This document shows positions 43,467 to 53,317 of a DNA stretch of 64,000 nucleotides, in pieces; positions within the stretch are counted from its first letter, which is position 1, and each line of letters starts with the position of its first letter. The position numbers and the translations under genes were made by a program. The notes under the pieces were generated by a model that was given only the letters and a program-made list of their open reading frames with translations, had not been told where the DNA came from and made no database searches. Source of the DNA: Pseudalkalibacillus hwajinpoensis (GTDB taxonomy: Bacteria > Bacillota > Bacilli > Bacillales > Guptibacillaceae); NCBI RefSeq assembly GCF_015234585.1, contig NZ_JADFCM010000008.1, positions 1,982,295 through 2,046,294 on the forward strand. Direction: 5' to 3'.

Positions 43467-43757
43467 ATGTATTACTTTCTATATCGGACAGACTACATTA
43501 CTGAAAACAGTCAAATCCAACTACTTCAAAGCGTTCAACATCTTATAGGAGATGATGAACACTCGTTCTTTATTAATAGGATGAGGCACTATCTTCAAAT
43601 CCAATATCGAAATGATCTCATCTCATTAACCATCACAGATCATCAAGTTCTGATTTGTACACCTCATGATTTTGAAACTGGCTGTGATTTTACAGATTTT
43701 ATAATAAATTTCATGCTACACCATTTAGGAAAAATTTATACCTTAATCGAACCATAA
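43467..43757 (+). CDS. Uncharacterised small protein (96 aa)
   Basis: Not recognised. AAAGGGGA site before ATG and a terminator directly after argue that it is a real gene. Soluble, rich in aromatic and His residues, one pair of Cys (near 75 and 82), no membrane helix. Divergent from yqgE and convergent with sodA. Confidence 0.72.
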   Translation: MYYFLYRTDYITENSQIQLLQSVQHLIGDDEHSFFINRMRHYLQIQYRNDLISLTITDHQVLICTPHDFETGCDFTDFIINFMLHHLGKIYTLIEP

Positions 43758-43760
43758 TAG

Positions 43761-43791
43761 AAAAACCCCCAACATAAATGTCGGGGGTTTT
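43761..43791. terminator. Bidirectional terminator small ORF / sodA
   Basis: AAAACCCCC(a)ACAT-AA-ATGTCGGGGGTTTT; A- and T-runs on both sides. Confidence 0.9.
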
Positions 43792-43805
43792 GAAAGCTTG
43801 GTAAA

Positions 43806-44417
43806 TTATTTAGCTGCTTCGTAACGCTTTGCAACTTCATCCCAGTTAACTACATTCCAGAATGCAGCGATGTAATCAGGACGTTTGTTTTGATACTTAA
43901 GATAATAAGCATGCTCCCAAACATCTAGCCCAAGAATTGGTGTAACACCTTCCATTACTGGAGTATCTTGGTTTGGAGTGCTTGTTACTTCAAGTTCTCC
44001 ACCTTTTACTACTAGCCAAGCCCAGCCTGAGCCAAAACGACCAGCTGCAGCATTAGCAAATTCTTCTTTAAAGCTTTCAAAGCTACCAAATTTCTTTTTA
44101 AGTGCTTCGCTTAGATCACCTGATGGTTCGCCGCCACCGTTAGGGCTTAGCAATTGCCAGAAAAGTGAGTGGTTAGCGTGTCCGCCACCATTGTTTCGAA
44201 CAGCCGTGCGAATGCCTTCAGGAAGTGCGTCAAGGTTGCCAAGAAGATCTTCAAGGCTCTTAGATGCATGCTCCTCATGACCTTCTAGTGCACCATTTAA
44301 TTTTGTTACATATGCGTTATGGTGCTTGTCGTGGTGGATCTTCATTGTTTCTTCGTCGATGTGTGGTTCTAGTGCATTGTAGTCGTAAGGTAGTTCTGGT
44401 AGTTCAAATTTAGCCAT
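43806..44417 (-). CDS. sodA: Superoxide dismutase, Mn-type (203 aa)
   Basis: Metal ligands His27 ([10 protein letters not shown]), His82 (NHSLFWQLL), Asp164 and His168 ([12 protein letters not shown]). The GGGHANHS and GSGWAWLV sequences are typical of Mn-dependent cytosolic SodA of Bacillus. ATG 44417 behind AAGGAGGAG; 20 upstream codons are open but not used. Possible promoter TTGAAA-N17-TAGTGT near 44495-44535. Confidence 0.97.
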   Translation of the reverse strand: MAKFELPELPYDYNALEPHIDEETMKIHHDKHHNAYVTKLNGALEGHEEHASKSLEDLLGNLDALPEGIRTAVRNNGGGHANHSLFWQLLSPNGGGEPSGDLSEALKKKFGSFESFKEEFANAAAGRFGSGWAWLVVKGGELEVTSTPNQDTPVMEGVTPILGLDVWEHAYYLKYQNKRPDYIAAFWNVVNWDEVAKRYEAAK

Positions 44418-44601
44418 TGTGAATCTCCTCCTTAAATATAGTATGTAACTTGCTGTTAGGGTAGCGTTAGCCACCACTTGAACATGATGTCGTCACAAGT
44501 TTACACTAGCAGAATTGTCATGCGTTTTCAAATAATAAACCTTTGAATTTCCGCAACACAGATAAAGTTTCCCCTCAGTATATGGAATTAAACATCTTAA
44601 A

Positions 44602-44635
44602 GAAAAAAATCGAGAATTAACAGCGTAATAACATA
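44602..44635 (+). repeat. Probable fragment of the dispersed repeat (copy C)
   Basis: AAAAATCGAGAATTAACAGCG followed by TAATAACATA: matches the right arm of copy A (AAAAATCGAGAATCAA) and then the outer end of copy B in reverse (GCGT..ATTAACATA). Only about 34 bases, so weaker than A and B. Confidence 0.45.
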
Positions 44636-44644
44636 CATAAAACA

Positions 44645-44672
44645 TAAAAAAACTCGTCATTAATTGACGAGT
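44645..44672 (-). terminator. Terminator of the tRNA cluster
   Basis: Minus strand ACTCGTCAATTAATGACGAGT followed by TTTTTTT. Confidence 0.92.
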
Positions 44673-44687
44673 GGGATCTTTATTGAG

Positions 44688-44763
<76 letters not shown>

Positions 44764-44864
44764 AAATCATGTTATCAGTATTAATTTTAATTAGTATGTA
44801 GTTTGCATTTACATTAAAAGTAATTTGGCCTTGCTATGAGCTTAGGTTGCCCCTAGGGCACTCC

Positions 44865-44990
<126 letters not shown>

Positions 44991-45046
44991 ATGATGTAAA
45001 AGAACTTAATTTGCATCCATTTTTTAGAAAGCTAACTTTTAGAAAA

Positions 45047-45139
45047 TGGAGGAGGAAGAGGGATTCGAACCCCCGCGGGCGACTAAGCCCCTGTCGGTTT
45101 TCAAGACCGATCCCTTCAGCCAGACTTGGGTATTCCTCC
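45047..45139 (-). tRNA. tRNA-Ser (TGA)
   Basis: GGAGGAA acceptor, long variable arm (GGGGCTTAGTCGCCC), anticodon loop CTTGAAA, class II tRNA. The base after the acceptor stem reads T followed by CCA, where Bacillus relatives have G as discriminator. Confidence 0.94.
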
Positions 45140-45149
45140 GATATGCATT

Positions 45150-45226
45150 TGGTGGACCCTGCAGGACTCGAACCTGCGACCGGACGGTTATGAGCCGTCA
45201 GCTCTAACCAGCTGAGCTAAGGGTCC
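45150..45226 (-). tRNA. tRNA-Ile2 (CAT; lysidine-modified)
   Basis: GGACCCTTAGCTCAG ... AGGGTCCACCA with anticodon loop CTCATAA. Sequence follows the E. coli and Bacillus Ile2 type (GGxCCCTTAGCTCAG) and differs from the elongator Met tRNA in the same cluster, so TilS should convert C34 to lysidine and it reads AUA. Confidence 0.82.
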
Positions 45227-45238
45227 TTATGTAATAAG

Positions 45239-45315
45239 TGGGGCGGCTGATGGGAATTGAACCCACGAATGCCGGAATCACAATCCGGTGCGTTAACCAC
45301 TTCGCCACAACCGCC
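45239..45315 (-). tRNA. tRNA-His (GTG)
   Basis: Eight-pair acceptor stem GGCGGTTG/CAGCCGCC including the extra G-1:C73 pair, anticodon loop TTGTGAT, CCA encoded. Confidence 0.96.
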
Positions 45316-45336
45316 ATGTTGTATCGTTGAAATATA

Positions 45337-45413
45337 TGGTAGCGGCGGAGGGGATCGAACCCCCGACCTCACGGGTATGAACCGTACGCTCTAGCCAGCT
45401 GAGCTACACCGCC
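45337..45413 (-). tRNA. tRNA-Met, elongator (CAT)
   Basis: GGCGGTGTAGCTCAGCTGG, anticodon loop TTCATAC, T-arm GGGGGTTCGATCCCC, end GCTACCA: elongator Met type of Bacillus. Confidence 0.93.
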
Positions 45414-45416
45414 ATA

Positions 45417-45491
45417 TGGCTCCACAGGTAGGATTCGAACCTACGACCGATCGGTTAACAGCCGATAGCTCTACCACTGAGCTACTGTGGA
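45417..45491 (-). tRNA. tRNA-Asn (GTT)
   Basis: TCCACAG/CTGTGGA acceptor, anticodon loop CTGTTAA, discriminator G, CCA encoded. First tRNA of the cluster. Confidence 0.96.
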
Positions 45492-45513
45492 ATATTTCTT
45501 AACGACAAGAACT

Positions 45514-45543
45514 AATATATCATATGGATAAAGAAAGCGTCAA
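45514..45543 (-). promoter_or_regulatory. SigA promoter of the tRNA cluster
   Basis: Minus strand TTGACG, 18 bases, TATATT, about 20 bases before tRNA-Asn. Confidence 0.75.
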
Positions 45544-45625
45544 TAAGTTTTTCGAATTTAATTGAATTAATCTTAATTCCAATTATGAAAATACTATATC
45601 ACGCTTTCATTTTGTCATCAAGAAC

Positions 45626-46108
45626 TTATAGGACATACACTAGGAACACAACAACCATGATCGTTTGGAGTAATCCTTTCATAACAGCTCCACCAAGAAA
45701 ACCAAGCAATGAACCTACACCTACTTGAACAGATTCTTTAAAAGCTTTTCGATGAATAACTAGTTCAGCTAAGATAGCACCGATAAATGGTCCAAGGATG
45801 ATCCCTGCAAACGGAATGACAAATGGGCCAACAAGTAAACCAATTGTACTCCCCCATATCGCCGCCTTTGACCCTCCATACTTCTTCACGCCAAATAAAT
45901 TACTAGCATAGTCCGCAACAAATAATAACATCGTCAGCAGAACTTCAACAATCCAAAAGGAAATAGTCATTGAACCAAAATCAAAAAACACCCCATACAG
46001 GATAAACCCAACATAAATAAATAGTACGGCTGGAATAATCGGATAAATCAATCCCACAAATGCAATGATGAACGACGCAATAATCAGGCACCATATTAGA
46101 ATATCCAC
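45626..46108 (-). CDS. yqgC: YqgC, DUF456 membrane protein (160 aa)
   Basis: Small Gly-rich membrane protein with four or five helices and the DUF456 blocks [42 protein letters not shown] and [15 protein letters not shown]. Next to sodA as in B. subtilis. Function unknown. Confidence 0.88.
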   Translation of the reverse strand: MDILIWCLIIASFIIAFVGLIYPIIPAVLFIYVGFILYGVFFDFGSMTISFWIVEVLLTMLLFVADYASNLFGVKKYGGSKAAIWGSTIGLLVGPFVIPFAGIILGPFIGAILAELVIHRKAFKESVQVGVGSLLGFLGGAVMKGLLQTIMVVVFLVYVL

Positions 46109-46174
46109 GCTTTCAACCTCCCTTCAACTTGACTCTATTTTAGCGGAGATGTCACTTTTCTTCTATATAATGAT

Positions 46175-46204
46175 AAAAAGAAGCAGAGGCATCCCTCTGC
46201 TTCC
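46175..46204 (-). terminator. Terminator of the Na/Pi cotransporter gene
   Basis: Minus strand GAAGCAGAGG-GATG-CCTCTGCTTCTTTTT. Confidence 0.92.
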
Positions 46205-46209
46205 CGCAT

Positions 46210-47841
46210 TTATTCTTCTCCAATGACGGCTTCTGCAATATTCACCGCATGGTCACCAATACGCTCAAGGTTACTGATGATATCAACAAAAACAATTCCA
46301 GCACTTCCAGTACATTCACCCTCATTTAGACGAAGGATATGCTGCTTACGAAGCGTTCTTTCCATTTTGTCGATCTTATCTTCTAGCTTAACAACTTCCT
46401 GCGCCTTAGCTACATCCCATTTATCGAGTGCATCAAAGGCTTCATTGAGTGCAGAAAGAGTCAGATTAAACATTTCATCAAGGTCTTTCATAGCAACGTC
46501 AGTCATCTTCACTTTATTGCTTATTTGATAATCAACCAACTCAACAATATTCTCCATATGATCCCCAATACGCTCGATATCACGAACTGAGTCCATTAGC
46601 ATACCGTGTCGTGTCGACTCATCTCCAGACAGAGAAGTTGCTGATAATTGGATAAGGTAATCTGTAATTTTATTATCCAGGTTGTTAATAGCTTCTTCAT
46701 ACTGAGCGGTTTTTTCAGCGCTCTTCTGACTCTTAGATGTTAAATAATTTGATGCTTCTTTAACACCCTTATAAGCAAATCCGCTCATTCGAATCACTTC
46801 TTCTTTAGCTTGTCCTAATGCAACAGATGGAGAGCGTTCGATAAATACTGGATCAAGGTGTTTTGGCTTATATTCAATCGTTGCATCATCACCAGGAATA
46901 ATTTTTGTAACGAGATAGGCAAGTCCGGCAATGAATGGGAATTGGATAACAGTATTTGTAATGTTAAAGATCCCGTGTCCGAATGCAATCGTCATTTCCG
47001 GTGTTAAGTTTAATGCGTCTCTTAAGTATTCAATAAACGGCGTATAGGCGAATAAGAATATTAGGAAAAGCGCCGTTCCAATTAAATTGAAAATAACGTG
47101 AGTCAGTGCTGTACGTCTAGCGGCAACGGATGCACCGATAGAAGCAAGAACTGCTGTAATCGTTGTACCGATATTATCTCCAAACAGAACTGGTAATGCA
47201 GCTTGAATATCCATTGCGTTCTGTGAATAAAGACCTTGCAATACACCAATTGTCGCACTGGAACTTTGTACAATGACAGTAAATACTGTACCGATCACAA
47301 CGCCTAACAGTGGGTTCGAGCTCATGTTTACTGTTAATTCTTGGAAAGCCTCAAGGCTACGAAGTGGTTTCATTCCCGTACTCATTAATTCAAGTCCAAA
47401 GAACAACGCACCAAATCCGAAGACGATTTGACCAGCGTAGTTAATTTTCTTGTTTTTAAAGAAGAAAATTAACAAAGAACCGATGGCTATAATTGGAAGT
47501 GCGTAATCTTTAATAGGAAAACCAATAATAAATGCTGTAACAGTTGTACCAATGTTCGCACCCATTACAACGCCAATTGCTTGCTTGAGAGTCATAAATC
47601 CTGCGTTAACAAGACCGACTGTTAAAACCGTTGTTCCTGAACTACTTTGTATGAGAATAGTTACAATGACCCCAGCGAGTACACCCATAAACGGGTTAGT
47701 CGTAAAGCGATCGAGAATGTCTCTTAATCGATCACCTGCTGATCGTTGAAGGCCGTCTCCCATATACTTTAGTCCAAACAGGAAAATACCAAGACCTCCC
47801 ACAAACTGAAAGATCATCTCCTGAACGTTGAGTTCCATCAT
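46210..47841 (-). CDS. Na+/phosphate cotransporter (NptA/YjbB type) with PhoU-like domain (543 aa)
   Basis: Two inverted repeats of the Na/Pi cotransporter family, each with the QSSS motif (LIQSSSGTT and IVQSSSATIG), eight or so helices up to residue 310, followed by a cytosolic PhoU-like helical region (DSVRDIERIGDHMENIVE and ISNLERIGDHAVNIAE). Low-affinity phosphate import is the known role for such proteins in several bacteria. Start at ATG 47841 or 47838 behind AAGGGG. Promoter TTTACA-N17-GATAAT at 47901-47929. Confidence 0.93.
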   Translation of the reverse strand: MMELNVQEMIFQFVGGLGIFLFGLKYMGDGLQRSAGDRLRDILDRFTTNPFMGVLAGVIVTILIQSSSGTTVLTVGLVNAGFMTLKQAIGVVMGANIGTTVTAFIIGFPIKDYALPIIAIGSLLIFFFKNKKINYAGQIVFGFGALFFGLELMSTGMKPLRSLEAFQELTVNMSSNPLLGVVIGTVFTVIVQSSSATIGVLQGLYSQNAMDIQAALPVLFGDNIGTTITAVLASIGASVAARRTALTHVIFNLIGTALFLIFLFAYTPFIEYLRDALNLTPEMTIAFGHGIFNITNTVIQFPFIAGLAYLVTKIIPGDDATIEYKPKHLDPVFIERSPSVALGQAKEEVIRMSGFAYKGVKEASNYLTSKSQKSAEKTAQYEEAINNLDNKITDYLIQLSATSLSGDESTRHGMLMDSVRDIERIGDHMENIVELVDYQISNKVKMTDVAMKDLDEMFNLTLSALNEAFDALDKWDVAKAQEVVKLEDKIDKMERTLRKQHILRLNEGECTGSAGIVFVDIISNLERIGDHAVNIAEAVIGEE

Positions 47842-47900
47842 TTCAACCCCTTGCACTTATGTTTTATTTTTTCGACAATACTCAACAAAGTCCCTTGTCT

Positions 47901-47950
47901 ATTATCTACATCGCTCCCCCCTTTGTAAAGAGTTAATATAGATTTGTAAA
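47901..47950 (-). promoter_or_regulatory. Promoter of the Na/Pi cotransporter with two TTTACA elements
   Basis: Minus strand TTTACA (47950-47945), second TTTACA 21 bases on (47929-47924), then 17 bases and GATAAT at 47906-47901. The second TTTACA serves as -35. Two direct TTTACA copies two helical turns apart suggest PhoP control, but the intermediate repeat is degenerate. Confidence 0.55.
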
Positions 47951-48074
47951 GATATTATGCTTAAAACAAATTTGTTTCAATAAAGTTTCACCAAGAATAC
48001 TGTTCCCTTCTCTCTATATAAGATAAACTGATTGGGTGGAGAAATGCTCCACATTTAGAAAGGAGATTATTAAT

Positions 48075-48884
48075 TTGAACGTTTTTAAACAACTTTACTA
48101 CAGCTTATTTTCCCCTAAGATGATGGCCAGGTTCCGTTTTCAAAAGCTAGGCAAGCCAATATTGTACGTATTTTTACTTATGTTCCTTTCTTCTGTGCCA
48201 GTTGGAATTATGACGGCTTTATCCTTTACAAACGCTTATGAGGATCTCAAAACACATATGTCAGATCTACCAGAATTCACTTTAGAGGACGGATCTTTAA
48301 CAAGTGAGCAGTCTGAACCGCTTATTCGACAAAATGATGAAAATACTTTTATTTTTGATGCGACAGACCAGACAAAGCCTGATGATGTTGATCAATATGA
48401 TTCCGTTATCGCATTCCTAAAAGATCGTGTAATCGTTGTAGATAGCGGTGCTAGACAGGAGTTTAATTACAGTAACTTTAGTTCGATGACTTTCACGAAG
48501 CAAGATGTTAATGAGCTAAGTAATAATCTGGACAACCTGCTCCCTATCTTTATTCCGTTACTGATATTCGTTATCTATTTGTTTCAAACCGGCCTTAAGT
48601 TTATAGGAGTTACCGTACTAGCTACAATTGGACTACTATTGAGAAGTATTACCGGAAGAAAAGCTTCTTATAAACAACTTTGGGTCTTATCTGTTTATTC
48701 AGTAACAATTCCAACGCTCTTCTTTGCGATTATGGCCCTCATTAAAACAGCAGTCCCTTTAGGATTCCTACTTTATTGGATTGTGGCCATCATGCTACTT
48801 TATCTTACGATTAAAGAAATCCCGTTACCAAAAAAACGTGTAACGAACGAGCAAGCAAATGATTCAACAGAAGAAAAATTTTGA
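48075..48884 (+). CDS. yqgB: YqgB-like DUF1189 membrane protein (269 aa)
   Basis: One helix near residues 30-50, an outer domain of about 110 residues, then four C-terminal helices; the pattern of DUF1189. Start is TTG at 48075 behind AAGGAG; the longer open frame upstream has no site. Position after yqgC/nptA is as B. subtilis yqgB. Function unknown. Confidence 0.85.
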   Translation: MNVFKQLYYSLFSPKMMARFRFQKLGKPILYVFLLMFLSSVPVGIMTALSFTNAYEDLKTHMSDLPEFTLEDGSLTSEQSEPLIRQNDENTFIFDATDQTKPDDVDQYDSVIAFLKDRVIVVDSGARQEFNYSNFSSMTFTKQDVNELSNNLDNLLPIFIPLLIFVIYLFQTGLKFIGVTVLATIGLLLRSITGRKASYKQLWVLSVYSVTIPTLFFAIMALIKTAVPLGFLLYWIVAIMLLYLTIKEIPLPKKRVTNEQANDSTEEKF

Positions 48885-48901
48885 TAATTTACTCAAATCC
48901 C

Positions 48902-48930
48902 TTGCTTTTCACTTTAAAGTGATGTAGATT
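48902..48930 (+). promoter_or_regulatory. Candidate promoter of the met operon with a palindrome in the spacer
   Basis: TTGCTT, 17 bases, TAGATT. The spacer holds a perfect 14-base palindrome TCACTTTAAAGTGA (48909-48922). Confidence 0.5.
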
Positions 48931-48969
48931 ATGAAAAAAGCGACACAATAAAATTCCATATATTTTCAA

Positions 48970-49080
48970 TTCTTATCAAGAGAAGCAGAGGGACTGGCCC
49001 TATGAAGCTTCAGCAACCACCGGATATTTTCTGGTAAGGTGCTAACTCCAGCAAGTTGATTTCAACTTGGAAGATAAGAA
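48970..49080 (+). promoter_or_regulatory. SAM-I riboswitch (S-box) of the met operon
   Basis: Conserved aptamer elements in order: TTCTTATCAAGAGAAGCAGAGG, GACTGGCCC, CAGCAACC, AAGGTGCTAACTCCAGCAA and GGAAGATAAGAA (P1 closes). Confidence 0.97.
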
Positions 49081-49121
49081 GAAGAGCAACCAAAGTCTTC
49101 TTCTTATAGAGGGCTTTTTTT
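49074..49121 (+). terminator. S-box expression platform of the met operon
   Basis: ATAAGAAGAAGA-loop-TCTTCTTCTTAT (perfect 12-bp stem sharing the P1 3' strand), followed by AGAGGGC and seven T. Confidence 0.8.
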
Positions 49122-49153
49122 ATTGCCCTTATTCAATGAAAAGGAGATTGATT

Positions 49154-50284
49154 ATGTCGAATAAACAGTTAGAAACACTACTTGTCCAATTAGGTAATCA
49201 TTCAGATACTAAAACCGGTGCGGTAAATCCTCCAGTGTACTTCTCCACATCGTATAGCCATGAAGGCATCGGTCAATCCACTGGATTCGATTATTCAAGA
49301 ACCAAAAACCCGACACGATCCATTTTAGAATCCGCTATATCAGAACTCGAACATGGTGATCAGGGATTTGCTTTTAGTTCCGGAATGGCTGCGATTCAAG
49401 CAATCCTTGCCATATTCAAAAGCGGCGACCATATTCTCGTCTCAGATGATTTGTATGGTGGGACTTTTCGATTATTTGCCCATGCTGAAAAACATTATGG
49501 TATCTCCTTCACATATTTTGATACACAAAGCAATGAACAACTTTCATCACTCCTAACTCACCGTACAAAAGCCATTTTTGTTGAAAATCCATCTAATCCA
49601 TTAATGAAATTAACAGATCTTGAAAAAATTGCACGGATAGCAGAAAACAGGGACCTATTATTTATTGTAGACAATACTTTGTTCACCCCTCTTCTACAAA
49701 ACCCACTACTGCTTGGGGCGGATATCGTCGTGCATAGTGCCACTAAGTATTTAGGCGGTCATAATGATATTCTCGCAGGGCTTGTGGTTGCAAAAGGTGA
49801 GAATATTTGCGCTGAAATCCAACAATACCAAAACGGTGCAGGCGCTGTGCTTTCTCCTTTTGATTCCTGGTTATTAATGAGAGGCATGAAAACCTTGCCA
49901 CTCAGAATGAAGCAGCATGAAGAGAATGCCAGAAAGGTAACTGAATTTTTAACGAATCATGAAGCAATAACAGACGTTTTTTATCCAGATAAAGGTGGGA
50001 TGCTTTCTTTCAGATTGCGGTCCGAAGAATGGGTAGATCTCTTTCTTAGAAAATTAACACTTGTCACATTTGCTGAAAGTCTTGGAGGGGTAGAAAGCTT
50101 TATCACATATCCTTCAACTCAAACTCATGCTGAAATACCAGAAGACATCAGACTTGAAAAAGGGGTGTGCAATCGACTGCTACGTTTCTCTGTTGGGATT
50201 GAAAACATCGATGACTTAATACAGGACCTGAATCAAGCATTGTCCATTTTTAAAGAGGAGGTTGTTCAAATTGACAAATACTGA
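49154..50284 (+). CDS. metI: Cystathionine gamma-synthase / O-acetylhomoserine thiolyase MetI (376 aa)
   Basis: Cys/Met metabolism PLP enzyme: N-terminal TGAVNPPVYFSTSYSHEG, FDYSRTKNPTR, FSSGMAAIQA and PLP-Lys block HSATKYLGGHND (Lys near 197). Order metI-metC under an S-box as in B. subtilis. Start ATG 49154 behind AAGGAG. Converts acylated homoserine with cysteine (or sulfide) to cystathionine (or homocysteine). Confidence 0.94.
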   Translation: MSNKQLETLLVQLGNHSDTKTGAVNPPVYFSTSYSHEGIGQSTGFDYSRTKNPTRSILESAISELEHGDQGFAFSSGMAAIQAILAIFKSGDHILVSDDLYGGTFRLFAHAEKHYGISFTYFDTQSNEQLSSLLTHRTKAIFVENPSNPLMKLTDLEKIARIAENRDLLFIVDNTLFTPLLQNPLLLGADIVVHSATKYLGGHNDILAGLVVAKGENICAEIQQYQNGAGAVLSPFDSWLLMRGMKTLPLRMKQHEENARKVTEFLTNHEAITDVFYPDKGGMLSFRLRSEEWVDLFLRKLTLVTFAESLGGVESFITYPSTQTHAEIPEDIRLEKGVCNRLLRFSVGIENIDDLIQDLNQALSIFKEEVVQIDKY

Positions 50285-51464
50285 TTATACATTTCAAACA
50301 AAACTTCTTCATAACGATCACAAATTTGATAGAGCTACAGGAGCTGTTAGCGTCCCTATCCAACAGGCTTCTACATTTCATCAGGTGGATTTTGACCAAC
50401 CAGGAAAATACGATTACAGTCGTTCAGGCAACCCCACTCGCGAAGCGCTTGAAGAAACAATTGCCAATCTTGAAGGTGGGGTTAAGGGATTTGCGTTTGC
50501 TTCTGGGATGGCCGCTATCGCCACCTCTTTTATGCTTCTTTCACAAAACGATCACGTTCTTATATCTGAAGACGTCTACGGTGGGACGTATCGCATGATT
50601 CACGACGTTCTCGGTAGATTTGGAATTAAACATACTTTTGTAGACATGACAGATTTAAATGAAGTGGCGAGAGGTATTCAATCCAATACTAAAGTCATCT
50701 ATATCGAAACGCCTTCTAATCCTTTGCTGAAGGTAACTGACATTCAAGCCGTTGTTAAATTAGCTAAAGCGAATAATTGTTTAACATTTGTCGATAACAC
50801 CTTTATGACACCTGCTCTACAACGTCCGTTAGACTTCGGAGCCGATATCGTATTGCATAGTGCTACGAAATTCATTTCAGGACATAGCGATGTCGTCGCT
50901 GGTCTTGCTGCCGTAAAAAGTGAGGAATTAGCGGAACAGCTTGCATTCCTGCAAAACTCGTTTGGATCGATCTTAAGCGCTCACGATTCCTGGTTAGTTC
51001 TCCGTGGCTTAAAAACATTGCATTGTCGACTAGATCAATCGTCTAGATCTGCGTTTCGTCTTGCGCATGCTCTTACTAAAGAAAATATGGTAGAAGAAGT
51101 CTTTTATCCAGGGCTTTCTTATCACCCTGGTCACTCCACTCATATTTATCAAGCCGCTGGTCCTGGTGCAGTTTTGTCCTTTCGGTTACCTGATGAAAAT
51201 GCCGTGCGTCTATTCACAAAGCATGTTCAAATTCCTGTTTTCGCGGTAAGTCTTGGTGCCGTAGAATCAATTCTCTCCTATCCAGCTAGAATGTCACATG
51301 CTTCTATGCCTCCTATAGAACGCAGAAAACGAGGCATCACAGATGGATTATTGCGATTGTCTGTGGGACTTGAAAATCCTGATGATTTATTAAAAGATTT
51401 CAAAAATGGATTTGCAGCTATTAGAAAGCAATACTCCGCTTCCGAAGCGAGTGGTCAACTATGA
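50271..51464 (+). CDS. metC: Cystathionine beta-lyase MetC (397 aa)
   Basis: Paralogue of Met[37 protein letters not shown] and PLP-Lys block [12 protein letters not shown] (Lys near 198). TTG start at 50271 has AGAGGAGG nine bases upstream and lies inside metI (14-base overlap). Cleaves cystathionine to homocysteine, pyruvate and ammonia. MetI and MetC cannot be fully separated by sequence alone; order supports this naming. Confidence 0.92.
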   Translation: MTNTDYTFQTKLLHNDHKFDRATGAVSVPIQQASTFHQVDFDQPGKYDYSRSGNPTREALEETIANLEGGVKGFAFASGMAAIATSFMLLSQNDHVLISEDVYGGTYRMIHDVLGRFGIKHTFVDMTDLNEVARGIQSNTKVIYIETPSNPLLKVTDIQAVVKLAKANNCLTFVDNTFMTPALQRPLDFGADIVLHSATKFISGHSDVVAGLAAVKSEELAEQLAFLQNSFGSILSAHDSWLVLRGLKTLHCRLDQSSRSAFRLAHALTKENMVEEVFYPGLSYHPGHSTHIYQAAGPGAVLSFRLPDENAVRLFTKHVQIPVFAVSLGAVESILSYPARMSHASMPPIERRKRGITDGLLRLSVGLENPDDLLKDFKNGFAAIRKQYSASEASGQL

Positions 51465-53317
51465 GTTTCCTTAATAAATTAAAAAACAATATTCTAATCG
51501 GTGATGGCGCGATGGGAACACTTCTCTATTCATATGGCGTAGATCAATGTTTTGAAGAGTTAAACCTATCGCATCCAGAGCAAGTATTAAACATACACCG
51601 CGCATATGTAGAAGCAGGTTCAGACGTGATACAAACGAACACCTATGGAGCAAACTACAGTAAATTAGCGAGATATGGTCTTGAAGATCTTGTAAAAGAA
51701 ATGAACACTGAAGCTGTTAAATTAGCTCGACAAGCAGCAAACAAAGCGACTTATGTATTTGGAACTATCGGTGGCATACGAGGAATCAATACTCAAAAGA
51801 CTTCTCTTGATGAAATCAAACGTAGCTTTAGAGAACAGTTATACTGTCTTCTACTTGAGGGCGTTGACGGGATCTTACTCGAAACTTATTACGATCTTGA
51901 AGAAATTTCATCAGTCCTTGGGATTGCTCGAAAACAAACGAATCTCCCCATAATAGCTCAAGTTTCCATGCATGAACCCGGGGTTTTACAAAACGGGACC
52001 TCCCTTCCATCTGCTCTTAAACAATTAGAAGAGTCTGGAGCAGATGTGACAGGTGTTAATTGTAGACTAGGGCCATATCATATGATTCAAGCTTTTGAAG
52101 AGGTCCCCCTTTCAACTAGTTATCTCTCTGCTTATCCAAATGCAAGTTTACCTGACTATGAGGAGGGACGATTGGTTTACCCCACTGCCCCTGATTATTT
52201 TAAACAAAGTGCTGAATCTCTCCGCAAACAAGGTGTTCGATTAATTGGAGGATGTTGTGGTACAACACCAGAACATATTGCTGCTGTTTCAAAAGCTTTA
52301 AAGGGAACAAAACCTATTACTCATAAAAAAATAGAAGTAATAGCTAAAGAAGTCACGCAAACCGAAAACAACATAGATCGTTTGCCCCACTTGCATGAAA
52401 TTGCTCAAAAGCAACGTTCTGTTATCGTAGAGCTTGATCCGCCTAAGAAGCTAAATACAAAGAAGTATCTCCAAGGTACGAAGGCCCTACAAGAAGTCGG
52501 AGTAGATGCTATTACACTAGCTGATAATTCCCTTGCTTCACCTCGTATTTGCAATACAGCTATGGCATCAACTATTCAGTCACAATTTAATGTTCGCCCT
52601 CTCGTGCACATAGCTTGTAGAGACCGGAATATCATCGGATTACAATCGCATATAATGGGGCTTCATACACTGGGAATTAATCAAGTACTCGCTGTTACTG
52701 GAGATCCTACAAAAATAGGAGATTTTCCAGGTGCAACTTCTGTATATGACGTATCATCTTTCGACCTTATCCGGTTAATCAAACAATTCAACAACGGGTT
52801 ATCTTATTCCGGTAAATCACTTGGGATGAAGACTTCCTTTTCGATCGCAGCAGCTTTTAACCCTAATGTTCGCCATCTTGATCGAGCTGTCGCAAGACTT
52901 GAGAAAAAACAGCAGTATGGGGCGGATTATTTTATTAGTCAGCCTATCTATAGCGAAGAACAATTAATCGAAGTACATGAAGCTACAAAACATTTAATGT
53001 GCCCTATTTACATCGGAATCATGCCGTTAACAAGCTATCGAAATGCCGAATTCCTGCATAATGAAGTACCAGGAATAAAATTATCTGATTCAATACGTAA
53101 GCGAATGTCCACAGCCACCGATGCCAGTGAGTCACAAAATGAAGGACTCGCCATCGCAAAGTCCTTAATTGATGCAGCATTCGATTTATTCAATGGCATT
53201 TATTTAATAACACCGTTTTTGCGCTACGAATTAACAGTTGAATTAACTCGTTACATTAAAGAAAAAACTCGTATTGAAGAAGAAAGGAAGATTCATAGTG
53301 GTCTACCCCTCATTTGA
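51461..53317 (+). CDS. yitJ: Bifunctional homocysteine S-methyltransferase / methylenetetrahydrofolate reductase YitJ (618 aa)
   Basis: N-terminal Hcy-binding barrel (1-290: [21 protein letters not shown] near 199, zinc Cys pair [11 protein letters not shown] near 262) fused to an MTHFR barrel (about 320-600: [38 protein letters not shown]). Makes 5-methyl-THF for MetH and may also methylate homocysteine. ATG overlaps the metC stop (ATGA). Confidence 0.94.
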   Translation: MSFLNKLKNNILIGDGAMGTLLYSYGVDQCFEELNLSHPEQVLNIHRAYVEAGSDVIQTNTYGANYSKLARYGLEDLVKEMNTEAVKLARQAANKATYVFGTIGGIRGINTQKTSLDEIKRSFREQLYCLLLEGVDGILLETYYDLEEISSVLGIARKQTNLPIIAQVSMHEPGVLQNGTSLPSALKQLEESGADVTGVNCRLGPYHMIQAFEEVPLSTSYLSAYPNASLPDYEEGRLVYPTAPDYFKQSAESLRKQGVRLIGGCCGTTPEHIAAVSKALKGTKPITHKKIEVIAKEVTQTENNIDRLPHLHEIAQKQRSVIVELDPPKKLNTKKYLQGTKALQEVGVDAITLADNSLASPRICNTAMASTIQSQFNVRPLVHIACRDRNIIGLQSHIMGLHTLGINQVLAVTGDPTKIGDFPGATSVYDVSSFDLIRLIKQFNNGLSYSGKSLGMKTSFSIAAAFNPNVRHLDRAVARLEKKQQYGADYFISQPIYSEEQLIEVHEATKHLMCPIYIGIMPLTSYRNAEFLHNEVPGIKLSDSIRKRMSTATDASESQNEGLAIAKSLIDAAFDLFNGIYLITPFLRYELTVELTRYIKEKTRIEEERKIHSGLPLI

